Assembly (NCBI RefSeq): GCF_965644225.1
Contig: NZ_CBFFRJ010000004.1
Coordinates: forward strand, 13,857-77,856
Direction of reading: 5' to 3'
Length of the DNA stretch: 64,000 nt
DNA from: CBFFRJ01 sp965644225
GTDB lineage: Bacteria > Pseudomonadota > Gammaproteobacteria > Enterobacterales > Enterobacteriaceae
In this document: piece by piece, positions 40,009 to 49,654 of the stretch
How the letters are laid out: the number at the start of each line of letters is the position of its first letter
How positions within the stretch are numbered: position 1 is the stretch's first letter
The notes under the pieces: model-generated
The model's database searches: none
What the model was told of the DNA's origin: nothing
Seen by the model: only the letters and a program-made list of their open reading frames with translations
Program-made: the position numbers and the translations under genes

Positions 40009-42510
40009 ATGTCTCACATTACAGAACTGGAGCTCGACGGGCTCTCCTGCGGGCACTGCGTCAAACGGGTTAAAGAGAGTCTCGAGCAGCGTGCCGATGT
40101 CGAACAGGCTGAAGTCACTATTACTCATGCGCAGATCACCGGCAGCGCCGATGCCGCAGCGCTGATAGAAACCATCAAACAAGCCGGGTATGATGCGAGC
40201 GTCAGCCACCCAAAGACTAAACCGCTGACAGAGTCATCAATCCCGTCGGAAGCACTGACAGCGGCCTCCCCTGAGCTTCCGGTGGCCGATGACCTTGATG
40301 ACAGCCAACAGCTTTTAATCAACGGTATGAGCTGCGCCAGCTGCGTCTCCCGGGTGCAGAAAGCCTTACAGGCGGTACCGGGCGTCACCCAGGCACGGGT
40401 TAACCTCGCGGAGCGCTCTGCGCTGATTATGGGCAGCGCCTCCGCCGCTGATTTAGTCCTCGCCGTCGAGAATGCAGGTTACGGCGCGGAAGCGATTGAA
40501 GATGATCTAAAACGCCGCGCGCGTCAGCAGGAAAGCGCCCTTGCCACCATGACACGTTTTCGCTGGCAGGCCATCGTTGCGCTGCTGCTCGGGGTGCCGG
40601 TAATGGTGTGGGGGATGCTGGGCGACAATATGATGGTCACCGCTGATAACCGCAGCCTGTGGCTGATAATTGGCGTGCTGACCCTTGGCGTCATGATTGT
40701 GGCCGGCGGCCATTTCTACCGCAGCGCCTGGAAAAGCCTGACCAACGGCACCGCAACCATGGATACGCTGGTGGCCCTGGGCACCGGAGCGGCCTGGCTC
40801 TATTCGATGAGCGTCAACGTCTGGCCGCAGTGGTTTCCAATGGAAGCCCGTCATCTCTATTACGAAGCCAGCGCCATGATCATCGGTCTGATTAACCTCG
40901 GCCATATGCTCGAAGCCCGCGCCCGCCAGCGCTCCTCAAAAGCGCTGGAAAAATTGCTCGACTTAACGCCCCCCACCGCGCGCGTGGTAACGGAAGACGG
41001 GGAGAAAAGCGTCCCGCTGGCTGAGGTTCAGCCGGGGATGACGCTGCGTTTAACCACCGGCGATCGCGTACCGGTGGATGGCAATATCAGCCAGGGCGAA
41101 GCCTGGTTTGACGAAGCCATGCTGACGGGCGAACCCATTCCGCAGGAAAAAAGCATCGGTGACGGGATCCATGCCGGGACAGTGGTGCAGGACGGTAGCG
41201 TGTTGTTCACCGCCAGCGCCATCGGCAGCCATACCACCCTGTCGCGCATTATTCGTATGGTTCGCCAGGCGCAGAGCAGCAAACCGGAAATCGGTCAGCT
41301 GGCAGATAAAATCTCGGCCATTTTTGTGCCGGTGGTGGTAGCAATCGCCCTGTTTAGCGGCGCTATCTGGTACCTGTTTGGCCCGGCGCCGCAAATTGTC
41401 TACACCCTGGTTATCACCACCACGGTGCTCATCATCGCCTGCCCTTGTGCGCTGGGTCTTGCCACACCTATGTCGATTATCTCTGGCGTCGGCCGGGCGG
41501 CAGAATTTGGCGTGCTGGTACGTGATGCCGATGCATTACAGCGGGCCAGCCAACTCGACACCCTGGTGTTTGATAAAACCGGCACTCTCACCCGGGGTCA
41601 GCCTCAGGTGGTTGCGGTCAAAACCCTGAGTAATATTAGCGAGACGCAGGCGTTGCAGTTTGCGGCGGCCCTGGAGCAAGGTTCCAGCCATCCACTGGCG
41701 AAAGCCATTCTGGAAAAAGCCGGGCCTGTCACGCTGCCGGTGGTACAGAATTTCCGCACGTTACGTGGGCTTGGCGTCAGCGGTGAGGTGCAGGGTAGTA
41801 CGCTGCTGCTGGGCAATCAGACGCTGCTGACTGAACAGCAGATAGCCCTTAACGGATTTACGGACGACATTTCACGCCAGGCGGCTCAGGGCGCGACGCC
41901 GGTTATCCTGGCGGTTGACGGCGAGGCCGTCGCGCTGTTCGCCATTCGCGATCCCCTGCGCGACGATAGCGTCAGTGCTTTACAGCGTCTGCACCGGGCC
42001 GGTTACCGGCTGGTAATGCTGACCGGGGATAATCCCATCACCGCCAACGCCATCGCCAAAGAGGCAGGCATTGATGAGGTGATTGCCGGTGTCCTGCCTG
42101 ACGGTAAGGCCGATGCAATTAAAAAATTGCAGGCCGAAGGCCGACGGGTCGCGATGATCGGCGACGGGATCAATGATGCCCCGGCGCTGGCCCAGGCAGA
42201 AGTCGGGATTGCCATGGGCGGAGGTAGCGATGTGGCAATTGAAACGGCCGCCATTACCCTGATGCGCCATAGTCTGACAGGCGTCGCGGATGCGCTGGCC
42301 ATCGCCAAAGCCACCCTGCGCAATATGAAGCAAAACCTGCTCGGCGCCTTTATTTATAACTCACTGGGCATTCCGATTGCCGCCGGGATTTTATGGCCAC
42401 TGACCGGCTCCTTGCTCAACCCGGTGGTGGCGGGCGCAGCGATGGCGCTTTCGTCCATCACCGTGGTCAGCAATGCCAATCGCCTGCTGCGCTTCACGCC
42501 AAAAGAGTAA
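40009..42510 (+). CDS. copA: Cu(I)-exporting P1B-type ATPase
   Basis: This 833-residue inner-membrane pump moves Cu(I) and Ag(I) to the periplasm. Two N-terminal heavy-metal domains carry GLSCGHC (Cys14, Cys17) and GMSCASC (Cys109, Cys112). Eight membrane segments include the transport motif CPC near residue 478; the phosphorylated Asp is in DKTGTLT near 522, and GDGINDAP lies near 722. It is controlled by CueR from the divergent promoter. A CCCAAAG heptamer at codons 68-69 matches the E. coli frameshift site that makes the short chaperone CopA(Z). Confidence 0.97.
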   Translation: MSHITELELDGLSCGHCVKRVKESLEQRADVEQAEVTITHAQITGSADAAALIETIKQAGYDASVSHPKTKPLTESSIPSEALTAASPELPVADDLDDSQQLLINGMSCASCVSRVQKALQAVPGVTQARVNLAERSALIMGSASAADLVLAVENAGYGAEAIEDDLKRRARQQESALATMTRFRWQAIVALLLGVPVMVWGMLGDNMMVTADNRSLWLIIGVLTLGVMIVAGGHFYRSAWKSLTNGTATMDTLVALGTGAAWLYSMSVNVWPQWFPMEARHLYYEASAMIIGLINLGHMLEARARQRSSKALEKLLDLTPPTARVVTEDGEKSVPLAEVQPGMTLRLTTGDRVPVDGNISQGEAWFDEAMLTGEPIPQEKSIGDGIHAGTVVQDGSVLFTASAIGSHTTLSRIIRMVRQAQSSKPEIGQLADKISAIFVPVVVAIALFSGAIWYLFGPAPQIVYTLVITTTVLIIACPCALGLATPMSIISGVGRAAEFGVLVRDADALQRASQLDTLVFDKTGTLTRGQPQVVAVKTLSNISETQALQFAAALEQGSSHPLAKAILEKAGPVTLPVVQNFRTLRGLGVSGEVQGSTLLLGNQTLLTEQQIALNGFTDDISRQAAQGATPVILAVDGEAVALFAIRDPLRDDSVSALQRLHRAGYRLVMLTGDNPITANAIAKEAGIDEVIAGVLPDGKADAIKKLQAEGRRVAMIGDGINDAPALAQAEVGIAMGGGSDVAIETAAITLMRHSLTGVADALAIAKATLRNMKQNLLGAFIYNSLGIPIAAGILWPLTGSLLNPVVAGAAMALSSITVVSNANRLLRFTPKE
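40209..40215 (+). promoter_or_regulatory. Programmed -1 frameshift heptamer in copA
   Basis: In frame the bases read C CCA AAG (Pro68 Lys69). A -1 shift gives one further codon, GAC, then TAA, ending a 70-residue product equal to the first metal-binding domain. E. coli makes CopA(Z), a 70-residue copper chaperone, by this mechanism at the same heptamer. Confidence 0.82.
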
Positions 42511-42516
42511 GCATCT

Positions 42517-42538
42517 CCCCCCAACGCGCGTTGGGGGG
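42517..42538 (+). terminator. Hairpin after copA
   Basis: CCCCCCAACGC followed directly by GCGTTGGGGGG forms a perfect inverted repeat seven bases after the copA stop. No T run follows. Confidence 0.6.
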
Positions 42539-42595
42539 CATTTGCACCTTTCTCCCCTACGCGCTAGCATGATGTTTTGACTTCAGGAAACGCGT

Positions 42596-43399
42596 ATGGG
42601 CCTGTTTCAACGGCTAAAAAATCGCTTTTTCACCCGCCGTTACGCGTGGCCAGCTATTGATATCACTCTGCCAGGCGATCGCCATTTTCATCTGGTGGGC
42701 AGTATCCATATGGGCACGCCGGGTATGTCGCCGCTCCCGGCTGGCCTGCTGCAAAAACTGCGTCATGCCACTGCCCTGCTGGTTGAAGCCGATGTGGCCA
42801 GCGGTGGTTCACCCTTTCTGAATCTACCGGTCTGCCCGCCGCTGGAGGAGAGACTCTCTGCCAGCCAGCTGCAGGCGCTGGACAATATCCTCACCATTCT
42901 TGGCCTGACGCGGGAAGAGTTCGACACCCGCCCAGCCTGGCATATTGCGCTGGTATTGCAGGCGACCCAGGCCCAGCGGCTGGGGCTACGCCCGGATTAC
43001 GGGATCGATTTTCAGCTGTTGCAATCAGCGCAGCAGTTTTCAACTCCGGTGATTGAGCTGGAAGGCACCGAGAATCAGGTGGCGATTTTGCTTAAGCTTG
43101 CCGATGACGGCAGTGAGCTACTCCAGGATACCCTGACTCACTGGCATGAAAATGCCCGTTTATTGCAGGTGATGCTCAGCTGGTGGCTGGAGTCGCCGCC
43201 GACCGGGGGAGAATCGTTAACCCTGCCGACGACCTTTAGCGCGTCACTGCACGACGTATTGATGCACCAGCGCAATCAGGCCTGGTGCGAGCGTCTATGG
43301 GCCTTGCCTGCCGGGCAATATGTGGTGGCTGCCGGGGCGTTGCACCTGTATGGCGAAGGGAATCTGCCTGAACTTTTACAGAAAAAAAACGGCCAATAG
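42596..43399 (+). CDS. ybaP: TraB/GumN-family protein YbaP
   Basis: This 267-residue protein of the TraB/GumN family has the N-terminal signature LVGSIHMGTPGMSPLP near residue 34 and a C-terminal VAAGALHLYGEGNLPELL, the two conserved histidine-containing GxxH-type motifs expected at a metal site. Family members resemble EreA/Tiki metalloproteases, but no activity is known for YbaP. It follows copA, as in E. coli, except that the small ybaQ gene between them is missing. Confidence 0.92.
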   Translation: MGLFQRLKNRFFTRRYAWPAIDITLPGDRHFHLVGSIHMGTPGMSPLPAGLLQKLRHATALLVEADVASGGSPFLNLPVCPPLEERLSASQLQALDNILTILGLTREEFDTRPAWHIALVLQATQAQRLGLRPDYGIDFQLLQSAQQFSTPVIELEGTENQVAILLKLADDGSELLQDTLTHWHENARLLQVMLSWWLESPPTGGESLTLPTTFSASLHDVLMHQRNQAWCERLWALPAGQYVVAAGALHLYGEGNLPELLQKKNGQ

Positions 43400-43583
43400 T
43401 GATATTGGCCCGTCAAAGAGGAATTTCAATTTTATTATTATGCCGAAGCTCGCGCTTCGGGTTGCCAAATTGTCGCGCAAACTTCCGCCACAGCCAATAC
43501 GCTTGCGCAAGATAGTACTATTTTTGCGGGCCAGGACGGGCGTATGCTGGGGGCGTTAAATGACTTTGGTTTAAAGGATTGCT

Positions 43584-44063
43584 ATGACTCCCGCCGTTAA
43601 GTTACTCGAAAAACACAAAATTTCTTTCCAGATCCATACCTACGATCACGACCCGAATGAGACCAACTTTGGTGATGAAGTGGTACGCAAGCTGGGGCTG
43701 AATCCGGACCAGGTTTATAAAACGCTACTGGTGGCGATTAATGGCGATATGAAGCACCTGGCTGTTGCCGTCACCCCGGTCGCCGGCATGCTGGATCTCA
43801 AAAAAGTGGCAAAAGCGCTGGGAGCCAAGAAAGTGGATATGGCCGACCCGATGGTGGCGCAGCGAATCACCGGCTATCTGGTGGGCGGTATCAGCCCACT
43901 CGGGCAGAAAAAACGTCTGCCAACCGTGATTGATGCCCCGGCGCAGGAATTTGCCACCGTCTATGTATCCGGTGGCAAACGCGGGTTAGATATTGAACTG
44001 GCGGCAATGGATCTGGCAACAATCCTTGATGCGAAGTTTGCAGATATCGCACGTCGGGACTGA
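43584..44063 (+). CDS. ybaK: Cys-tRNA(Pro)/Cys-tRNA(Cys) deacylase
   Basis: This 159-residue protein has the same length as E. coli YbaK. It removes cysteine mis-attached to tRNA-Pro in trans, acting with ProRS. The fold is that of the INS editing domain, with the conserved Lys in YKTLLVAING near residue 46 and GGISPLGQKKRLPTVID near 101. ATG 43584 has AAAGGA upstream. A long noncoding mosaic follows. Confidence 0.95.
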   Translation: MTPAVKLLEKHKISFQIHTYDHDPNETNFGDEVVRKLGLNPDQVYKTLLVAINGDMKHLAVAVTPVAGMLDLKKVAKALGAKKVDMADPMVAQRITGYLVGGISPLGQKKRLPTVIDAPAQEFATVYVSGGKRGLDIELAAMDLATILDAKFADIARRD

Positions 44064-44080
44064 AGTTCAGCGCAGGTTCT

Positions 44081-44556
44081 CCCCTCACCCTGACCCTCTC
44101 CCCAATGGCTGAGGAATCCCCACTAATACCATGTTTTTCAGCGAAAATATGGCGTTAAGAGGATAAAACAGCAACAGCGATGACCTTAACCGGCTGAAAA
44201 TCGACGAAGCGTATCCGTAAGGCCGGGGCGACGCGCATGGATGCGCGGCGAGGGTGGATTTACAAGGACGTTACCTCCGCCCGTCCCCGATAAGCCTGAA
44301 GGAATACACTGAGTGGACCGCGCCAGCGGCGATTTTCTGAGCCAGAGCCCGGGTCGCCAGGGGGGTGGCGATTTGAGCCCCCCTGGCACGTTCACCGGTT
44401 CCAGGGTAACAGAGAAGCAAGGAACATAAGGTGAACGGGATAACCACTACAGCCCGTATGTTTCCCCTCACCCTAACCCTCTCCCAAAACGGGCGAGGGG
44501 ACTGTCTGTGCGGGCATTTTTTTCTGGGGATCCCTCAACCCCAATGGGGCGAGGGA
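44081..44556. repeat. Structured intergenic mosaic between ybaK and ushA
   Basis: Two CCCTCACCC-type repeats in the same orientation (44081-44104 and 44464-44500) flank a roughly 360-base segment, and a third repeat-like hairpin, TCCCTCAACCCCAATGGGGCGAGGGA-type, ends at 44556. The middle holds a perfect CGCGCAT-GG-ATGCGCG hairpin (44232-44247), a GCCAGGGGGG/CCCCCCTGGC hairpin (44356-44387), and a nested GTTCACC...GGTGAAC stem around 44390-44435. Short ORFs inside look spurious. It may be a mobile noncoding element; I cannot name it. Confidence 0.65.
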
Positions 44557-44577
44557 ACAAAACAAGGGGATGCTCTG

Positions 44578-46230
44578 CTACTGCCAGCTCACTTCGCCTT
44601 TAGGTTCGTAAGTACTCACGTCCAGCGGAGAGTTTTGCTCTATAAACTGCTTGAGCACCTCGGCATCGATAAAGCCGGTATTCACATAGCCCGGTTTATC
44701 GTCGATATGCGGATACCCGTCGCCACCGGTGGCGTTAAAGCTTAACGTCGCCAGGCGGTAGGTTTTCGCAGGATCAATGGCTTCGCCTTTAATCTTCAGG
44801 TCGTTAAGCACGCCGTCTTTCGCCACAAAGCTGACATTGGCAAACTGCGGGTAAGCGCCAGAATCCGGCTTCATCTTCGCCACGGCGGAGAGATAGTCGG
44901 TCAGCTCTTTACCGTTCATGTCCGCGTAGACCAGCGTATTGCCAAAGGGCTGCACTTTGAGCACATCTTTGTAGGTGATATCACCCGCTTCGATGGAGTC
45001 ACGCACGCCGCCGCCGCTCATCACGGCCAGATCCGCATTGGTTCGCGCCATTTGTGCCGCCAGAATCACCCTCGCCAGATTGGTCTGCACAAAGCGCACT
45101 TTGCTGCGATCGCCCTCCAGATGCCCATTGGTATTACCGACCTTCACCTCCAGCTGCGCTTTACCTTTATTCTGGAACGGCGTCAGCAAAGAGAGCATTT
45201 GTGGGTTTTCCTGGATTTCTGGCGTGTAGAGTACGCGCTCGCTCTTGCCGTTGTCCCAGGTCACTTTCTTCTTCAGGTTTACCGGGATCAGCTGGTAACG
45301 CACCATCTTCATCTCGCCATTGCGAAACTCGAAATCGGCGCGCCCGACATATTTGCCCCATTCATGGGCCTGCACAATCCAGATACCGTTTTGCTGATCC
45401 GGCGCACATGGCGTGCCCGGCACATAATCGACCTGCTTTTTATTCTCCGACGCCATACAGACCGGATCCTGTGAGTGACCACCCACAATCATCGCCAGCG
45501 CGCCTTTGGGTAGGCTGCGCGCCATTTCCACATCGCCCGGCGCGTTCGAACCGTGTTCGCCATTGTCATAATGCCCCATATGGGTGGTGGCAATAATCAC
45601 GTCCGGCTTCTGAGTCTGTTTGAGCTCGTCAATGACCAGCTTTGCTTCTTCCGCCGGTTTACGAAACTCAATGTCAGTGAAGAATTCCGGGTTACCGATT
45701 TTTGCCGTGTCGTCGGTAGTTAAGCCGATAACGGCAATCTTCAGCCCCTGCCTGTCGAAAATCATCCACGGCTTAAACAGACGTTCATTGGTGCTTTTCT
45801 GGTAGATATTGGCGGAAAGGAACGGGAACTTAGCCCATTTTTCCTGCTGCCGCAGTACGCTCAGCGGATTATCGAATTCATGGTTGCCAACGGCCATTGC
45901 ATCATAGCCAATCAGGTTCATGCCGCGAAAATCTGGCTCGGCATCCTGAAGATCGGACTCAGGAACCCCGGTGTTGATATCGCCACCCGAGAGGAGCAGC
46001 ACGCTGCCGCCTTCAGTGACCACCTCTTTGCGGATCCCATCCACCAGCGTTTTCTGTGCTGAGAGCCCGTATTCACCGTAATCACTGCGCCAGAAATGCC
46101 CGTGGTGATCGTTGGTGTGCAGGATGGTGATTTTATAGGTTTTATCCTGCTCGTAAGCCTGAACCTGCGTACTCGCCAGAGAAAGTGCGGCCAGGACAGC
46201 CAGCACGACGCTCTTTTTTAACAACTTCAT
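44578..46230 (-). CDS. ushA: Bifunctional UDP-sugar hydrolase / 5'-nucleotidase
   Basis: This 550-residue periplasmic enzyme has a signal peptide ending at VQA-Y (about residue 25), an N-terminal metallophosphoesterase domain with HTNDHHG near 36, GGDINTG near 83, GNHEFD near 115 and GHSQDP, and a C-terminal substrate domain with the adenine-binding NATGGDGYPHID. It hydrolyses UDP-sugars and nucleotides for nucleoside scavenging. Divergent from fsr, as in E. coli. Confidence 0.96.
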   Translation of the reverse strand: MKLLKKSVVLAVLAALSLASTQVQAYEQDKTYKITILHTNDHHGHFWRSDYGEYGLSAQKTLVDGIRKEVVTEGGSVLLLSGGDINTGVPESDLQDAEPDFRGMNLIGYDAMAVGNHEFDNPLSVLRQQEKWAKFPFLSANIYQKSTNERLFKPWMIFDRQGLKIAVIGLTTDDTAKIGNPEFFTDIEFRKPAEEAKLVIDELKQTQKPDVIIATTHMGHYDNGEHGSNAPGDVEMARSLPKGALAMIVGGHSQDPVCMASENKKQVDYVPGTPCAPDQQNGIWIVQAHEWGKYVGRADFEFRNGEMKMVRYQLIPVNLKKKVTWDNGKSERVLYTPEIQENPQMLSLLTPFQNKGKAQLEVKVGNTNGHLEGDRSKVRFVQTNLARVILAAQMARTNADLAVMSGGGVRDSIEAGDITYKDVLKVQPFGNTLVYADMNGKELTDYLSAVAKMKPDSGAYPQFANVSFVAKDGVLNDLKIKGEAIDPAKTYRLATLSFNATGGDGYPHIDDKPGYVNTGFIDAEVLKQFIEQNSPLDVSTYEPKGEVSWQ

Positions 46231-46433
46231 GTTTCTCTCCCTGATTCATTAATCAGCTGAAAAAATACTGTTCATTGTAAAAATAGACAAATAAGTTTTC
46301 AGCATTGCTGACTTACTTAAAACTTGAGCACTGGTATGTTATATCCGTCATACTTCAAGCCGCAGATATGTTAGCCAGATAATTATTACCGTTTCGATAC
46401 TTCTACTACATCGATTAAGCAAACAGAGTATTT

Positions 46434-47654
46434 ATGGCAATCAGTGAAACCCCTCAGCCCCTGACACCCGCTTCCGGGTCGGCGGCGAAAGCACGTACTT
46501 CATTTGGTATTCTCGGTGCGATTAGCGTGTCGCATCTGCTCAATGACATGATCCAGTCGCTCATTCTGGCGATTTACCCTATTTTGCAGGGCGAGTTTTC
46601 TCTCTCTTTTATGCAGATAGGGATGATAACCCTCACCTTCCAGCTGTCGTCATCGCTTCTGCAACCGGTGGTGGGCTACTGGACCGACAAACATCCGATG
46701 CCCTGGTCGCTGCCGATTGGCATGTGCTTTACCCTGTGCGGGCTGGTGCTACTGGCGCTGGCGGGTAGCTTTGCCAGCGTGCTGGTGGCCGCGGCGCTGG
46801 TGGGGACGGGTTCATCGGTATTCCATCCGGAATCCTCGCGCGTGGCGCGTATGGCCTCCGGCGGTCGTCATGGTCTGGCGCAATCCATCTTCCAGGTGGG
46901 CGGGAACTTTGGCAGTTCGCTGGGGCCGCTGCTGGCGGCTATCGTTATTGCACCTTATGGCAAAGGGAATGTGGCCTGGTTTGTGCTGGCAGCCCTGCTG
47001 GCGATTGTGGTGCTGGCCCAGGTCAGCCGCTGGTATGCGGCACAGCATCGGGTGAATATCGGTAAAAAATCAGCCCCGGTGATAAATCCCCTGCCACGCA
47101 ATAAAGTGGTTCTGGCGGTTTGCGTGCTGTTAATCCTGATTTTCTCGAAATATTTCTATATGGCGAGCATCAGCAGCTATTTCACCTTTTATCTGATGCA
47201 TAAATTTGATTTATCGGTGCAAAATGCACAGATGCATCTGTTTATCTTCTTGTTTGCGGTAGCCGCTGGCACGGTGGTTGGCGGGCCGCTTGGCGATAAA
47301 ATTGGTCGTAAATATGTTATTTGGGGCTCTATCCTTGGCGTTGCGCCTTTTACGCTTCTTTTACCCTACGCAACTCTCTTCTGGACCGGTGTATTAACGG
47401 TGATTATTGGATTTGTCCTGGCCTCAGCGTTTTCGGCCATTCTGGTCTATGCCCAGGAGCTACTTCCGGGGCGTATCGGCATGGTTTCCGGACTCTTCTT
47501 TGGTTTCGCCTTTGGGATGGGAGGTCTGGGGGCTGCGGTTCTGGGTGTGATCGCCGACCATTCCAGCATTGAGTTGGTCTATAAAATCTGTGCTTACCTC
47601 CCGTTACTGGGAATTTTGACCATATTTCTGCCTGATAACCGGCATAATGCATAG
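46434..47654 (+). CDS. fsr: Fosmidomycin resistance MFS efflux protein
   Basis: This 406-residue major facilitator with twelve hydrophobic segments has the E. coli Fsr length. The early ISVSHLLNDMIQSLI segment and GGPLGDKIGRKYVIWGS between TM8 and TM9 are typical for the Fsr subfamily. In E. coli overproduction gives fosmidomycin resistance; the natural substrate is unknown. It has its own hairpin terminator. Confidence 0.94.
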   Translation: MAISETPQPLTPASGSAAKARTSFGILGAISVSHLLNDMIQSLILAIYPILQGEFSLSFMQIGMITLTFQLSSSLLQPVVGYWTDKHPMPWSLPIGMCFTLCGLVLLALAGSFASVLVAAALVGTGSSVFHPESSRVARMASGGRHGLAQSIFQVGGNFGSSLGPLLAAIVIAPYGKGNVAWFVLAALLAIVVLAQVSRWYAAQHRVNIGKKSAPVINPLPRNKVVLAVCVLLILIFSKYFYMASISSYFTFYLMHKFDLSVQNAQMHLFIFLFAVAAGTVVGGPLGDKIGRKYVIWGSILGVAPFTLLLPYATLFWTGVLTVIIGFVLASAFSAILVYAQELLPGRIGMVSGLFFGFAFGMGGLGAAVLGVIADHSSIELVYKICAYLPLLGILTIFLPDNRHNA

Positions 47655-47662
47655 TTTCCTCG

Positions 47663-47685
47663 GGGTCAAAGCCTGGCTTTGACCC
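47663..47685 (+). terminator. Hairpin after fsr
   Basis: GGGTCAAAGCC (47663-47673) and GGCTTTGACCC (47675-47685) form a perfect inverted repeat eight bases past the stop; no clear T run. Confidence 0.6.
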
Positions 47686-47886
47686 TCGAATTCTCCAGCA
47701 TATAAGCACTTATGATGCGTTCTCTGCATTTGATAAGCCAGATCCCTCTTTTTTTCACCCAACGTGCCATTTTCTTCAAAATTCAATAATTATTCATAAA
47801 CACAATGGTTAAAATTGTCATAAACTGTAACTCGGGTTTTGGCAAAACAGCCAAAATGGATCCACGCATCAACGAAAGGAGACGGA

Positions 47887-49563
47887 ATGCATCACGCCAC
47901 ACCGCTAATCACCACCATTGTGGGCGGGCTTGTTCTCGCTTTTATCCTCGGTATGCTTGCTAACAAATTACGTATTTCACCTCTGGTGGGTTATCTGCTC
48001 GCAGGCGTTCTGGCCGGGCCATTTACGCCAGGGTTTGTGGCGGATACCAAGCTCGCACCTGAGCTTGCGGAACTGGGCGTGATTTTATTGATGTTTGGCG
48101 TGGGTCTTCATTTTTCGTTAAAGGATTTGATGGCGGTAAAGTCCATCGCCATCCCCGGAGCGATAGCGCAAATTGCCGTCGCAACGCTTCTGGGAATGGC
48201 GCTCTCCGCAACGCTTGGCTGGTCACTGATGACCGGCATCGTGTTTGGACTCTGTCTTTCAACCGCCAGTACCGTGGTGTTGCTGCGCGCGCTTGAGGAA
48301 CGACAACTGATAGACAGTCAGCGCGGACAAATCGCCATCGGCTGGCTGATTGTTGAAGATTTGGTGATGGTACTGACGCTGGTCTTACTGCCCGCCATCG
48401 CTGGAATGGTCGAAAAAGGCAATGTCGGGCTGGCAACACTGGCCGTGGATATGGGCATTACCATCGGCAAAGTGGTCGCTTTCATCGCCATTATGATGGT
48501 GGTTGGCCGCCGCCTGGTGCCCTGGATCATGGCCCGCAGCGCCGCCACTGGCTCACGTGAACTCTTTACCCTGTCGGTTTTGGCGCTGGCCCTTGGTATC
48601 GCCTTTGGCGCGGTCGAACTGTTCGACGTCTCTTTTGCCCTCGGCGCATTCTTCGCCGGAATGGTGCTCAACGAATCGGAACTGAGCCACCGGGCTGCCC
48701 ACGACACCCTGCCGCTACGCGATGCCTTTGCGGTACTGTTTTTCGTCTCCGTCGGCATGTTGTTCGACCCGCTGGTACTTATCGATCAGCCGCTGGCGGT
48801 GCTGGGTACGCTGGCAATTATCATTTTTGGTAAATCCGTGGCGGCGTTCTTCCTGGTGCGCATGTTTGGTCACTCGCCGCGTACGGCGCTGACTATCGCC
48901 GCCAGCCTCGCGCAAATTGGTGAATTCGCCTTTATCCTTGCCGGTCTGGGCATGGCATTAAATCTGCTGCCGCAGGCGGGGCAGAACCTGGTGCTGGCCG
49001 GGGCCATCCTCTCCATTATGCTCAACCCGATCCTGTTCGCGTTGCTGGAAAAATACCTCGATAAAACCGAAACCCTCGAAGAGCAAACGCTGGAAGAGGC
49101 GATCGAAGAAGAGAAACAGATCCCGGTGGATATCTGTAACCATGCTCTGCTGGTGGGCTTTGGCCGCGTTGGTAGCCTGCTGGGTGAGAAGTTAATGGCG
49201 CTGGGTATTCCGCTGGTGGTGATTGAAACCTCGCGCACCCGCGTGGATGAGTTACGTGAACGCGGCATCCGGGCGGTGTTGGGCAATGCGGCAAACGAAG
49301 AGATTATGAATCTGGCGCACCTTGATTGCGCCCGCTGGTTATTACTGACGATCCCTAACGGCTATGAAGCCGGTGAGATTGTCACTACCGCGCGCGAGAA
49401 ATGCCCGAATATCGAGATAATCGCCCGTGCCCATTATGATGACGAAGTGGAATACATTATGGAGCGCGGCGCGGATCAGGTGGTGATGGGTGAGCGTGAA
49501 ATTGCCAATACCATGCTGACGTTGCTTGAGAATCCGCCTCTTGAAGAGGCAATGACGGGGTAA
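47887..49563 (+). CDS. ybaL: CPA2-family cation:proton antiporter YbaL
   Basis: This 558-residue protein has about twelve N-terminal membrane segments (to about residue 385), a glutamate-rich linker (EEQTLEEAIEEEKQ) and a C-terminal RCK/TrkA-N domain beginning HALLVGFGRVGSLLGEKL near residue 418. It resembles KefB/KefC; transported ion is probably K+ or Na+. ATG 47887 has AAAGGAG upstream and matches the E. coli length. A CCCTCACCC repeat follows. Confidence 0.94.
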   Translation: MHHATPLITTIVGGLVLAFILGMLANKLRISPLVGYLLAGVLAGPFTPGFVADTKLAPELAELGVILLMFGVGLHFSLKDLMAVKSIAIPGAIAQIAVATLLGMALSATLGWSLMTGIVFGLCLSTASTVVLLRALEERQLIDSQRGQIAIGWLIVEDLVMVLTLVLLPAIAGMVEKGNVGLATLAVDMGITIGKVVAFIAIMMVVGRRLVPWIMARSAATGSRELFTLSVLALALGIAFGAVELFDVSFALGAFFAGMVLNESELSHRAAHDTLPLRDAFAVLFFVSVGMLFDPLVLIDQPLAVLGTLAIIIFGKSVAAFFLVRMFGHSPRTALTIAASLAQIGEFAFILAGLGMALNLLPQAGQNLVLAGAILSIMLNPILFALLEKYLDKTETLEEQTLEEAIEEEKQIPVDICNHALLVGFGRVGSLLGEKLMALGIPLVVIETSRTRVDELRERGIRAVLGNAANEEIMNLAHLDCARWLLLTIPNGYEAGEIVTTAREKCPNIEIIARAHYDDEVEYIMERGADQVVMGEREIANTMLTLLENPPLEEAMTG

Positions 49564-49579
49564 GATCTTGCGGTCTGAT

Positions 49580-49614
49580 GCCCTCACCCCGCCCCTCTCC
49601 CACGGGAGAGGGAG
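49580..49614. repeat. CCCTCACCC-type intergenic repeat, copy after ybaL
   Basis: GCCCTCACCCCGCCCCTCTCCCACGGGAGAGGG-type sequence with hairpin CTCTCCC/GGGAGAG; the upstream CTGATG is shared with the copy after ybcI. Confidence 0.8.
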
Positions 49615-49654
49615 CAAACACTAAAAACGGCAACCAGAGGTTACCGTTTCGCTT

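Noticed and set aside
43320..43559. ORF overlapping the end of ybaP
   Set aside because: Begins inside ybaP in another frame, has no ribosome site and no recognisable sequence.
44186..44471. Two overlapping minus-strand ORFs (69 and 66 residues) in the ybaK-ushA interval
   Set aside because: They run through strong hairpins and repeats, lack ribosome sites and have low-complexity composition; noncoding structure explains the sequence better.
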